From GCA-2687025 sp964473525 (lineage in GTDB: Bacteria > Poribacteria > WGA-4E > GCA-2687025), in the NCBI GenBank assembly GCA_964473525.1, contig CAYYPK010000007.1, positions 124,001 through 188,000 on the forward strand: a stretch of 64,000 nt of DNA, in the 5' to 3' direction. Below, piece by piece: positions 25,531-33,789 of the stretch. Positions within the stretch are counted from its first letter, which is position 1. Each line of letters starts with the position of its first letter. The notes under the pieces were generated by a model. That model was not told the origin of the DNA. It saw only the letters and a program-made list of their open reading frames with translations, and did not search any database. The position numbers and the translations under genes are program-made.

Positions 25531-27438
25531 CTAAGTCAGATCGTCCACGCGATAGACACTGATCGGCTCTGCCTTGCCCTTCACCTGGATCGGCCCTAGC
25601 TGAGTCACCACGGCGGAATCCCGCATGAGATCGTAGGTGGACTCGCTGATGAGCACCGTGCCGTGTTCGGCGGCGCCCTCCAGGCGGGCGGCGACGTTCA
25701 CATTGTCGCCGATCACAGTGTGGTCCCGGCGCAGGAGTTGCGAGCCGATGTCTCCCATGATGACGTCGCCCGAGTTGATTCCCACGCGCACGTTTATCTG
25801 CTTCTCGCGACCCTCGTTGAACTCGCGCAAGGCGTGGAGCATGTCGAGTCCGGTCATGACGGCCCGGCGGGCGCTTTCCGCGCGGTCGTCGTCGGTCTCG
25901 CCGAAGAACAGCGCCATGATGCAGTCGCCGACGAACTTGTCGATGACCCCGTGATGCTTCTGGAACAGCGGCGTCATCATGTCGAAGTACTCGTTCAGCA
26001 GTTGGACGAGATCCTCCGCCTCCATGCTCTCCGTCAGCGGCGTGAAGCCTACGATGTCGGTGAAGAAGACGGACACGAACCTGCGCTCAGCGTGCATCAC
26101 GTCGCGCACATCCTGAATCGTGTCCGCTGCTGCCTCGGCGGCGGCGATGGCTGAGTCCGACAGATAGAGTTGCATCGCCTGCCCCTCCCGCTTGAGGCGC
26201 CGTTCGGCGATGAGCTTCTCGGCGATGACCACTACCTTGTCCGGCACAAACGGCTTGGAGAGGAAGGCGTTAGCGCCGGCGTGCAAGCCCTTCGTGCGGT
26301 CCAGGTCCGAGTCGGCCGCGGTGAGCATCACGACCGGCACGTCGTTCAGGTATTGGCGTCTGCGCACCTCACGCGTAAACGCCCTGCCGTCCATGACAGG
26401 CATATCGCAGTCGGTGATGATGAGATCGGGCAGCGAGTTGACGGCGAAGTCGAGACCCTCCTTCCCGTTCTGCGCCGCGATGACCTCAAACCCCTGCTGC
26501 TCCAATCCCTGCACGATCAGGTTGCGTTGTACACGGCTGTCTTCCGCGACGACGATGCGTTCACGCGTCTCAACGCCGTCGTGCACGTCGCCCAGGATAT
26601 GATCGATGCGGCTGAGCAGCTCGTTATCGTCGACGGGCTTCGTGAGGTAGTCGTTGGCCCCAACATCGAAGCCACGGTCCATGTCCACACTGGCTCCGCG
26701 CGAGGAGAGAACCACAATAGGGATCTTCTGCGTGCGCGCGCCTTCCTTCACCTGACGGCACATCTCGAAGCCGTCCATGTTGGGCATCTCAATGTCGCTG
26801 ATGATGAGATCCGGGAGGTCGTCAGTCGCGCGTTGCAGACCTTCGACGCCGTCCATCGCGTGCGATACGGCGTGCCCCGCTTCCTCGAGTATGGCGCCCA
26901 CGTGCGCATGGATGACCTTACTGTCGTCCACGAGCAGGATGCGGAATGCCGCACGGTCCTCCGCGGCGTCTGCCTTTTCAGGCACAGAAGCGGCGGCCTC
27001 CACCACCTCTGGCGCAGGCTGTGGCGCGCGAGCGGGGGCGCCGGCTGCCGGCTCGGAGGGCGCCAGGATCGCGGAAACGGTCTCGCGCGCCTCCGCGCCA
27101 GGGCAGGGCACTGCAAGGAAGCCCGCCGCGCCGTGTTCAAGGGCTTCCGATTCGACTGCCGCGTCACGCGAGAAGATGACGATTGGCACGCCCTGGGTCG
27201 CCGGGTCGCTCGACAGGGACGCGCAGAGCTCGATACCAGATCCGTCGGGAAGGGCGCCGTGGAGCAGGCAAATCGCCACGCCCCCGCTAGCGAGTTCGTC
27301 ACGCACGCTCGATGACTGCTCGACCGTTGTGACGCTGCCCTCGCTTGCGTCCAGCGAACGCGTGAGCGCGCGGGCGAACAGAGGGCTACCAGACGCCACT
27401 AGCACCGACGGCCTTGGAGGGACAGACTCTGGGTTCAT
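25531..27438 (-). CDS. Multi-receiver class III adenylate/guanylate cyclase, likely output of the chemosensory operon
   Basis: The ATG at 27438, with GGCGGG upstream, begins the first gene of the che operon and avoids the N-gap farther upstream. Three receivers follow in series. The first is degenerate: VLVASGS lacks the acidic pair, LLHGALPDGSG has His for Asp, and LAVP lacks the Lys. The second (LLVDDSKVI; IISDIEMPNMDG; LTKPV) and third (VVAEDSRVQ; IITDCDMPVMDG; LSKPF) are intact. The C-terminal cyclase has both metal Asp residues (FTDIVGFTPL; VGDCIMALF), the Lys of DKFVGD, and Asn/Arg of VNVAARLEG. The Lys/Thr pair (HTVIGDNVN) favours ATP. It would make cAMP in response to CheA phosphorylation. 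Confidence 0.93.
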   Translation of the reverse strand: MNPESVPPRPSVLVASGSPLFARALTRSLDASEGSVTTVEQSSSVRDELASGGVAICLLHGALPDGSGIELCASLSSDPATQGVPIVIFSRDAAVESEALEHGAAGFLAVPCPGAEARETVSAILAPSEPAAGAPARAPQPAPEVVEAAASVPEKADAAEDRAAFRILLVDDSKVIHAHVGAILEEAGHAVSHAMDGVEGLQRATDDLPDLIISDIEMPNMDGFEMCRQVKEGARTQKIPIVVLSSRGASVDMDRGFDVGANDYLTKPVDDNELLSRIDHILGDVHDGVETRERIVVAEDSRVQRNLIVQGLEQQGFEVIAAQNGKEGLDFAVNSLPDLIITDCDMPVMDGRAFTREVRRRQYLNDVPVVMLTAADSDLDRTKGLHAGANAFLSKPFVPDKVVVIAEKLIAERRLKREGQAMQLYLSDSAIAAAEAAADTIQDVRDVMHAERRFVSVFFTDIVGFTPLTESMEAEDLVQLLNEYFDMMTPLFQKHHGVIDKFVGDCIMALFFGETDDDRAESARRAVMTGLDMLHALREFNEGREKQINVRVGINSGDVIMGDIGSQLLRRDHTVIGDNVNVAARLEGAAEHGTVLISESTYDLMRDSAVVTQLGPIQVKGKAEPISVYRVDDLT

Positions 27439-27848
27439 TTCCCGCCTTTGACGCAGTAACACTACCGAGACAGTATGACCGACGCTTCTCAGTCGTGACC
27501 GTTCCGAGCTAGGAGCTCGAAGGTTGGCGCGTGCGATGGTCGGATGCTGGGCGTTGGCGCACGTGTTCCCATCACGTGCNNNNNNNNNNCCCAAACGCCA
27601 TGCCGGCCCCTTCCCCAGGTCCGACGCGCGTTCCGAGTCTGCCGACTGACCGGCACCGCCCCAAGTCACCGGTGGGCGCGATCACTGGCTGTGGGCTGCG
27701 TACACCTGCCAGACGCCGGACGGGCAGGATAGCTCTGCACAGCACTTGCCGCAAGTATGGAGTACGCTATACGGCCGGCAATTCGATGACCCCGACCGCC
27801 GACGGGCGGCGAGTTCGCGCGCTGGGCACGGTCATCCGTCTGACGCGC
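27439..27848. other. Intergenic stretch containing an assembly gap
   Basis: No gene is seen in these 410 bases. The run of 10 Ns lies inside it. The promoter of the chemosensory operon should sit near 27440-27560 but no consensus was recognised. Because of the gap, the distance and even the linkage between the che operon and the nitrilase gene are uncertain. Confidence 0.6.
27580..27589. other. Scaffold gap (10 Ns)
   Basis: Ten consecutive N characters mark a join between contigs. The true missing length cannot be told from the sequence. Confidence 0.99.
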
Positions 27849-28622
27849 CTAGTCGTCCAATTCGATGGTATGCGAGAAGAACTGCTCGCCCTTCACGGGA
27901 GCCTGCACGACCCACTGCCCGCGGTTGTCGACAACGCCCGACGGGCACGAGCACCGCAGCTCCGTGGGATGGCAGTTGTCCACCGGGACGACCCACACCC
28001 CGCCAGCCTGCGCGCGCATCCGCAGGTTCGACTCGTGGTAGTTCCACGCGACGTCGGACCACTCGCTGGCGCTGCGTCCGCCGTTGATGGCGTGGAAGAT
28101 GACCCGCGCGCCCATCTCCGACAACTGTTGGGTCAGATGGGGGTCGGGCATCGGCGTGCATCCCGGGTTCGCCCAAAGGTCGTTGCAGATGAGCGCGCCG
28201 ACGTTGACGCCCTTCACCTCGAACGTGCGGAGCGGGCTCACGGCGTAGTGGTTGATCTCGCCCTTGGGTGGGTCCGTCATCGAGCCGCAGCGGAGCGTCT
28301 TGCTGTGAAAGCCTAGATACTCGCCGTCGGCGGTGTAGAAGCGCACCTGGTTGTAGCACTTGCCGTCGTCCGGCTCGACGAAGCACGTCCCGAGAGCCAG
28401 CGCGATGCCTGCCTCAGCCGCCGCTTCGACGACTTCCTTCAGCGCCGCTTCCGTCGCCGCCTGATCGAATTCGTGCGTGTATCCGCTCAACGACCCCTCG
28501 GGCGTGAGGAGGATGTCGGCGCCCTCGTCGAAGGCGTATTTGATGGCGCGCCCGATGGTTGCGGCGTGCGCGGCGATGTCGTTCCCCACCGCCATCTGCG
28601 CTCCGGCGACTTTCAGCTGCAC
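27849..28622 (-). CDS. Carbon-nitrogen hydrolase (nitrilase superfamily)
   Basis: The start is GTG at 28622, chosen because GGGAGG lies seven bases upstream and the sequence before it does not fit the family; this gives 257 residues. The Glu-Lys-Cys catalytic triad is visible: LLTPEGSLSGY (Glu42), HSKTLRCG (Lys108) and ALICNDLWA (Cys146). It hydrolyses an amide or nitrile bond; the substrate is unknown. It follows the PhyH-type dioxygenase by 28 bases and is probably co-transcribed. This pairing of nitrilase-like and PhyH-like genes suggests catabolism of an organic nitrogen compound. Confidence 0.88.
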   Translation of the reverse strand: MQLKVAGAQMAVGNDIAAHAATIGRAIKYAFDEGADILLTPEGSLSGYTHEFDQAATEAALKEVVEAAAEAGIALALGTCFVEPDDGKCYNQVRFYTADGEYLGFHSKTLRCGSMTDPPKGEINHYAVSPLRTFEVKGVNVGALICNDLWANPGCTPMPDPHLTQQLSEMGARVIFHAINGGRSASEWSDVAWNYHESNLRMRAQAGGVWVVPVDNCHPTELRCSCPSGVVDNRGQWVVQAPVKGEQFFSHTIELDD

Positions 28623-28650
28623 GTCAGTCCTCCCGGTGATTTCCCGCGAT

Positions 28651-29481
28651 CTAGAGGGCTCGGTTGTCTTCGGCGTAGTAGCTGTTGTCGCGCCGCCCGT
28701 CGGCGCCACGGTTCCACCAGTGCCACGCGCCTCGGAACAGTGTGCGGCGCTTCTCCGGCATCGCCATCACCATTTCGTGGGTGATATTCATCTTGTGCAC
28801 CTGCACGTTGAAGTGGTTGTAGCAATTGAACACGCTCATCCGCGGGTACTCCTCGTTGAGCCACGCGGAGCCGAGATGCAGCACGCGTTCGCAGAACACG
28901 AGCAGTGACCCTGGCGGGCACGAATACGTCTCGAAGTACGGCGCATCGGCGTCGGACACATCGCCCGGTATAGCCAGGTTGCGCTTGTGGCTGCCCGACA
29001 GGAAGCGCGTCCCGACGCCGCCGTCCTCACCAACAGGATTCAGTTCCCACACGGCGCGCGTCTGACCGCTGTATATCTTGCCGTCCACGCATCGGTACTC
29101 GTGCGGGCTGGGCGTCGGGGAAGTGCCCGTGTGCGACTTCACGAACTGACGGTCGGGGTTCGCGCGGAGCCGATAGGTGAAGTTGCTCTCGCAGCGGAAT
29201 CCGTACGCCTTGCCCTCGACATCCGGCGCGATGATGTCGCTGAGGACCTCCGCCAGAACGGGGTGGTCCAGCAGATCTTGCAGCGGGCCGCTTAGACCTG
29301 GTCGCGACTGGAAGACGGGGTCGATGGAGCCGGGCTCGTCGTAGATGAGATCCAGATGCTCCCTGCACGCGCTGATCTCGTCGTCCGTCAGCACCGAAGG
29401 GAAACAGACCCACCCCTTGAGGTCGAACAGGAAGCGACGCTCTTCTGTCCAGTGGTCGGGTGCGGGCGCGTCCTGCGGCAT
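28651..29481 (-). CDS. Phytanoyl-CoA dioxygenase (PhyH) family Fe(II)/2-oxoglutarate oxygenase
   Basis: The ATG at 29481 has AGGAGGAG just upstream and gives 276 residues. PhyH-type features are FLFDLKGWVCFPSVLTDDEI at the N-terminus, PVLAEVLSDII, RFLSGSHKRNL, YSCPPGSLLVFCERVLHLGS and NHFNVQVH near the end. The iron ligands of the jelly-roll appear to be His in VKSHTGTS and His in RVLHLGSAW; the intermediate acid is less clear. The family hydroxylates a wide range of substrates and is strongly expanded in Poribacteria and Latescibacterota. It is first in a two-gene unit with the nitrilase. Confidence 0.85.
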   Translation of the reverse strand: MPQDAPAPDHWTEERRFLFDLKGWVCFPSVLTDDEISACREHLDLIYDEPGSIDPVFQSRPGLSGPLQDLLDHPVLAEVLSDIIAPDVEGKAYGFRCESNFTYRLRANPDRQFVKSHTGTSPTPSPHEYRCVDGKIYSGQTRAVWELNPVGEDGGVGTRFLSGSHKRNLAIPGDVSDADAPYFETYSCPPGSLLVFCERVLHLGSAWLNEEYPRMSVFNCYNHFNVQVHKMNITHEMVMAMPEKRRTLFRGAWHWWNRGADGRRDNSYYAEDNRAL

Positions 29482-29619
29482 CGTCTCCTCCTAGCTCCAA
29501 TACCACCCGGGGAGCCCATCTTACACCTCCGGCGCCTCGCGGCCATCCCGACTGACGTCAGCTAACCCCGAGCGAACGACGCCCGAGCTTGCGGTGTCGA
29601 ACACGCAGGGGTACATGCC

Positions 29620-30591
29620 ATGTTGGCGTACGCATTGCGCGTCATTATCTGTGGGTCTCTTGCTGTACTGACTGCGGGAGCCGAGGACGCTGGTCCTGTC
29701 CGTGTCCTGGCACGCTTTTCGGTGGATATTGGCTGGCCCCGCTGGTCTCCAGACGGCTCGACAGTCGGTTTCTGGGGGAACGCTTCGGACGGCCTCGGCA
29801 TCCGCGTCGTCAGCCCTGACGGCGCTGGGCTCCGGCTCGTCACAGAGGCTGTAGCCCATCTGGGCGTCGGTCTATACGGGTGGTCGCCAGACAGCGCGTC
29901 CATCGTGTACACGCAGTATTGCGAGGAGGGGTTGTTTCTACACGATCTGAAGTCAGGCACACGGAGACGGCTGAGAGGGACACCATCGGCTTGGGGCAGC
30001 CCGTCGTGGTCACCAGACGGTAAGACGATCGCTCTCGCCTCCAGTGAAAAGGCGTTCCCGGGCATCTTCCTTGTCGCGGTGGATGGAACAGAGGTGCGCC
30101 GCCTGCCGTCGCCTACCGGGAAGCTCTGGTCTCCCACCTGGTCTCGCGACGGATCCAGCGTTCTCGTGTGCGCGGAGCACGAGACAGGCGCGCGCATATG
30201 GCGGACGATGGCGGACGGGTCTGGGCTGGAGGAAGCCATACGGTTGGAGGCGAGCAGCGGCCTCGCCACAGCGTGGTCGCCGGACGGTCAGTGGGTTGTC
30301 TACTCGCGGTCAGACCCACCGGAGCCAGGCTATCCGAGATCGTCCGGTCTCTGTGCCGTGAGGATCGACGGCGAGCGCGTGATCCGCGTCACGGATCATC
30401 ACTCCACGTTGGACGACCACCCGTCGTGGTCACCGGATGGGAGGGAAATCGTCTTCTATCGAATCCCGGGCGGGTGGCGTGCTTCCCCTACGCCAACCCA
30501 CATCGCCGTCATTGACGTGTCACGGCTGTTTCCGGATGTCGTCGAGGCCGTGGCGCATCGGACAGAGCAGGAGAGCGTAAAGCAACCATAG
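29620..30591 (+). CDS. Secreted TolB-like PD40 beta-propeller protein
   Basis: A signal peptide (MLAYALRVIICGSLAVLTAGA) is followed by PD40/WD40-like blades, each carrying the W-S-P-D-G signature: WPRWSPDGS, YGWSPDSAS, PSWSPDGKTI, AWSPDGQWVVYS and PSWSPDGREIVFY. The protein is 323 residues and probably periplasmic. Such propellers bind proteins or peptides; no enzymatic role is implied. It is the first of four relatives in the window and is convergent with pheT, whose stop is 64 bases away. Confidence 0.84.
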   Translation: MLAYALRVIICGSLAVLTAGAEDAGPVRVLARFSVDIGWPRWSPDGSTVGFWGNASDGLGIRVVSPDGAGLRLVTEAVAHLGVGLYGWSPDSASIVYTQYCEEGLFLHDLKSGTRRRLRGTPSAWGSPSWSPDGKTIALASSEKAFPGIFLVAVDGTEVRRLPSPTGKLWSPTWSRDGSSVLVCAEHETGARIWRTMADGSGLEEAIRLEASSGLATAWSPDGQWVVYSRSDPPEPGYPRSSGLCAVRIDGERVIRVTDHHSTLDDHPSWSPDGREIVFYRIPGGWRASPTPTHIAVIDVSRLFPDVVEAVAHRTEQESVKQP

Positions 30592-30655
30592 GTAGGACTG
30601 GACAGCCGCCGCTCCATGCGAGACGAAGCGACGGCTGGTCACTCTCGCATGTCTA

Positions 30656-33055
30656 CTACGACCTAAGAACGGCGGCCAACTCCTGCCCAAGCGTATGGAG
30701 AATCTGCGCCTGCAGCTTGTCGACCTCGGTGTCCGTGAGCGTCCGCTCGTGGGACCGGTACTCCAGGGCAAAGGCGAGGCTCTTCTTGCCTTCCTCCACG
30801 TGCTCGCCCGTGTACACATCGAAGAGCGTGATAGCCCCTAGCAGACCCGATACCGCGCCGCGGATGGCGTTAAGGACATCCTCCGCGGGGGTGTCCTCAT
30901 CCACGACGATCGCAAGGTCACGCGTCGTGTTCGGGAAGGGCGGCAGCGCGTCCATCCACCGCTCCGGGTCACCATGTTCCTCGAGCGCGTGGGCGTTCAG
31001 ACTGAACACGTAGACGCGCTGTCCGATACCGTAGTTCTGAAGCACGTCGGGGTGCACCTCCCCGAGGCATCCGACTTCCTGGTCCCCGATCTGTAGCGAG
31101 GCGCTACGTCCTGGGTGCAGCGTGCTCGACGAGAGACGCTCGAGCGACCACTCGCTGACGCCTACCTCCTCCAGCAGTCCCTCGACGATGCCCTTCACGT
31201 CGTAGAAGTCGGGTCCGGCGTTGTCCTTCGACCAGTGCTTGCCGGACGGACCCGATATCGCGCCAGCCAGGATGAGCTGCTCGTCAGGCAGTTCCTCGCC
31301 GAGGTCGCCGGGGATGAACACGCGCTGTAGCTCGTAGAGCGCGACGTGCTCGACCTGGCGTCGATGGTTGTACGCCACGCTCTGTAGCAGGCTGGGTAGG
31401 AGCGACGTGCGTAGCACAGCCATCTCCCGACTCAACGGGTTCTCCACGGCGATCTGGTCCCGCATGGGGTCGTGGTTTTCGGGCAGCAGCTTCTGGTACT
31501 CGTCCGTGGCGTACCAGGCGACGTGGCACGCCTCGTACAGTCCGTGACGGTGCATCGCCTCGTGGATGCGCCGCTTGAGGCTCAGGAATGGGTCCAGCCG
31601 TGGGTCTGGAATCTCGCCTACCGGGATAGTCACGGGAATCTGGTCATACCCGTACACGCGCGCGATCTCCTCAATCACATCGATTTCGCGAGTGATGTCG
31701 GGGCGATACGTCGGCACGGAGACAGCGAGATCCTCGGAGCCGCTGACTCCGAAGCCAAGACCCTCGAGGATGCGCGTCATCTCGTCGGAAGGGACTTCCG
31801 TGCCGAGCACCTTGTTGGCGCGCGTCGGACGGAATTCGATCTCCACCGGAGCCGCCGGCTCGGGATACACGTCCACGACGCCCTGACACACCTCGCCGCC
31901 CGCGACTTCGGCGAGAAGCTGCGCCGCACGGTCCAACGCGGTGATGACGGCTTCGGGGTCCGCGCCGCGCTCGAAGCGGTAGGACGCCTCCGTCTGCATC
32001 CCCAGCGCCTTCGCGGTGCGACGAATGCTCACCGGGTTGAAGTAGGCGCTTTCCAGCAGCACGTGCTGCGTGCCTTGCCCCACCTCGGACTCAGACCCAC
32101 CCATGATGCCAGCGAGCGCGACGGGCTTCTCCGCGTCCGCGATCACGAGCGTTTCGGAGTTCAGCGTGTGCGTCTTGCCGTCCAGCGTGTTGATCGTCTC
32201 GCGGGATCGAGCGCGGCGCACGACGATACGGTTCTCCGCCAGGCGGTCGTAGTCGAACGCGTGCAAGGGATGCCCCAGCTCCATGAGCGCGAAGTTCGTG
32301 ACGTCCACGACGTTGTTGATCGGCCGCATGCCGCAGGAACGCAGTCGCTGCTGCAACCACGGCGGCGACGCGGCGACCGTCACGTCACGGATCACCCGTG
32401 CGGCATACCGCGGGCACAGGGACGGGTCGTTGATCTCGACCGAGGTAAGCTCCTCGGCTGCTGTCTCGCCCTCCGACACGATGATTTCCGGGAGCGTGTG
32501 CTCGAGGCGTTCGACCGTGGCGATTTCGCGCGCCAGCCCGTTCATGCTGAGGCAGTCTGGACGGTTCGGCGTGATGCTGATTTCCAGCGCGACATCGTCG
32601 AGGTGGAGCGCCTCGACGAGCGATGCTCCGAGCGTCAGCTCCGCAGGGAGGTCCATAAGACCGTCTCCGTCCTCGGAGATATCGAGTTCCTTCTCCGAGC
32701 AGAGCATGCCGTAGGAGCGCACGCCGCGAATCTCCGTCTCGGATATCTCCATGCCCGCCGGCAGCTTGGCTCCGACTGGCGCGAACGGCGCGATCATGCC
32801 TGCTCGCGCGTTGGGAGCTCCGCACACGACGCTGACGGTTTCCGCGCCCGTGTTCACTTCGCAGACGCTCAGGCGATCCGCGTGTGGGTGACGCGCCACC
32901 TTCTCGACCCGGGCGACGATGATGTCGCCGATGCCTTCGTTCAGCGGAAATGTCTCCTCGACCTCGACACCCAGCATCGTAAACTTCGCCGCGAGTTCGT
33001 CGGGCGAAAGCGTGGTGGCGACGTAGTCTCGGAGCCAGTTGGTACTCACCTGCAT
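30656..33055 (-). CDS. pheT: Phenylalanine-tRNA ligase beta subunit
   Basis: At 799 residues the product is full length. In order: the tRNA-binding EMAP-like domain (VARVEKVARHPHADRLSVCEV, RGVRSYGMLCS), the B3/B4 editing domain (EINDPSLCPRYAARVIRDV; GMRPINNVVDVTNFALMELG; HAFDYDRL), B5, the core (RPDITREIDVIEEIARVYGYDQIP) and the ferredoxin-fold anticodon-binding domain (FPNTTRDLAIVVDEDTPAEDV; DTEVDKLQ). The protein pairs with PheS to charge tRNA-Phe. pheS is not adjacent; the gene upstream is a small membrane protein ended by a terminator, so pheT seems to have its own promoter. Confidence 0.97.
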   Translation of the reverse strand: MQVSTNWLRDYVATTLSPDELAAKFTMLGVEVEETFPLNEGIGDIIVARVEKVARHPHADRLSVCEVNTGAETVSVVCGAPNARAGMIAPFAPVGAKLPAGMEISETEIRGVRSYGMLCSEKELDISEDGDGLMDLPAELTLGASLVEALHLDDVALEISITPNRPDCLSMNGLAREIATVERLEHTLPEIIVSEGETAAEELTSVEINDPSLCPRYAARVIRDVTVAASPPWLQQRLRSCGMRPINNVVDVTNFALMELGHPLHAFDYDRLAENRIVVRRARSRETINTLDGKTHTLNSETLVIADAEKPVALAGIMGGSESEVGQGTQHVLLESAYFNPVSIRRTAKALGMQTEASYRFERGADPEAVITALDRAAQLLAEVAGGEVCQGVVDVYPEPAAPVEIEFRPTRANKVLGTEVPSDEMTRILEGLGFGVSGSEDLAVSVPTYRPDITREIDVIEEIARVYGYDQIPVTIPVGEIPDPRLDPFLSLKRRIHEAMHRHGLYEACHVAWYATDEYQKLLPENHDPMRDQIAVENPLSREMAVLRTSLLPSLLQSVAYNHRRQVEHVALYELQRVFIPGDLGEELPDEQLILAGAISGPSGKHWSKDNAGPDFYDVKGIVEGLLEEVGVSEWSLERLSSSTLHPGRSASLQIGDQEVGCLGEVHPDVLQNYGIGQRVYVFSLNAHALEEHGDPERWMDALPPFPNTTRDLAIVVDEDTPAEDVLNAIRGAVSGLLGAITLFDVYTGEHVEEGKKSLAFALEYRSHERTLTDTEVDKLQAQILHTLGQELAAVLRS

Positions 33056-33087
33056 GGCTTGTGTACCTTCCGCGATGAGGCGTGTTG

Positions 33088-33105
33088 CGGCCGCAATTGC
33101 GGCCG
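33088..33105. promoter_or_regulatory. 18-base perfect palindrome in the pheT leader
   Basis: CGGCCGCAATTGCGGCCG reads the same on both strands and overlaps a second 12-base palindrome (TTGCGGCCGCAA). It sits 33 bases upstream of the pheT ATG. It may be an operator or an RNA hairpin. No T-box motif is visible in the leader. Confidence 0.45.
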
Positions 33106-33230
33106 ACGGTAAGGCCGGTTCGGTCCCTGACGAGACGGAAACCAGGCGACACTGCGCCTAAGGAGGCGTCAGCTTATGTTAGCACAGATGAAGCAGATCT
33201 CAGGCAGGAGGACTTAGGCTGGGCGGGTAC

Positions 33231-33269
33231 AAGAAAAAACCTTATGGACGATCGAAACCGTCCATAAGG
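33231..33269 (-). terminator. Intrinsic terminator after the small membrane protein gene
   Basis: On the minus strand an 11-bp perfect stem (CCTTATGGACG / CGTCCATAAGG, loop of 8) is followed directly by a run of T residues (33239 down to 33231, complement of the A run). It lies about 120 bases beyond the stop of the 65-residue membrane protein and upstream of pheT, so it separates the two transcripts. Confidence 0.85.
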
Positions 33270-33391
33270 CGCTATCCCCTAAGTCTTTCGCAATCAAACG
33301 TTACTTGACTGTCCCTCGTCTATCGGCCTCTCGGGCTGCATCCTTGAGGCCAAAATCGAGGAATTCTCAGACTTTTCGGCCGAGGCGACGA

Positions 33392-33589
33392 TTACTCGTC
33401 GGCCTCGCCGTCGGGATTGCGCCGTACGAAGGTCCATACAACCTTCACGACGATCATGATCGCGATAAAGGCGTACAGAACCTTCACCGCTTGCCACTTG
33501 GACTCCGTCGTCGACGCGCCGCGTATCGTGTAGACGACCAGCCCAAGCGCCGCGAGGAAGATCAGCGTCTTGCGATTGATGCTTCTCAC
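33392..33589 (-). CDS. Small inner-membrane protein, 65 residues
   Basis: The GTG start at 33589 has AGAGGT seven bases upstream. The product has two hydrophobic segments (TLIFLAALGLVVYTI and VLYAFIAIMIVVKVVWTFV) and a charged C-terminus (RRNPDGEADE), the shape of a two-pass membrane protein. No family was recognised. The good ribosome site, membrane topology and a dedicated downstream terminator support it as a real gene. Transcription is divergent from the TPR gene at 33790. Confidence 0.65.
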   Translation of the reverse strand: MRSINRKTLIFLAALGLVVYTIRGASTTESKWQAVKVLYAFIAIMIVVKVVWTFVRRNPDGEADE

Positions 33590-33789
33590 GCTGACCTCTT
33601 GTTCGGGGCACGACGTCGCGCGCGTTCACGACATCCGCGTTCATGCCAGATGTACCACGAATCAGAGTCGCAGCCCATGCAGCTCCCTCTTGAAGGGGCC
33701 GTTCCGAGCCGTGTACCGCGTGACGTTGCCGATGCCGTATAATGCGCCGAGTCCTTCCCCGTCGCGCCAACGTCCACGCGGGACCGGCA

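Noticed and set aside
17491..27438. A hidden CheY gene in the chemosensory operon
   Set aside because: All reading frames between the che genes are too short; receivers occur only in CheB and the cyclase.
31472..33112. Long plus-strand frame opposite pheT
   Set aside because: It is antisense to the complete pheT gene and has no family motif; long shadow frames are common in GC-rich DNA.
33056..33391. T-box leader upstream of pheT
   Set aside because: No AGGGTGGNACCGCG-type sequence occurs on the minus strand; only palindromes and a terminator for the upstream gene were found.
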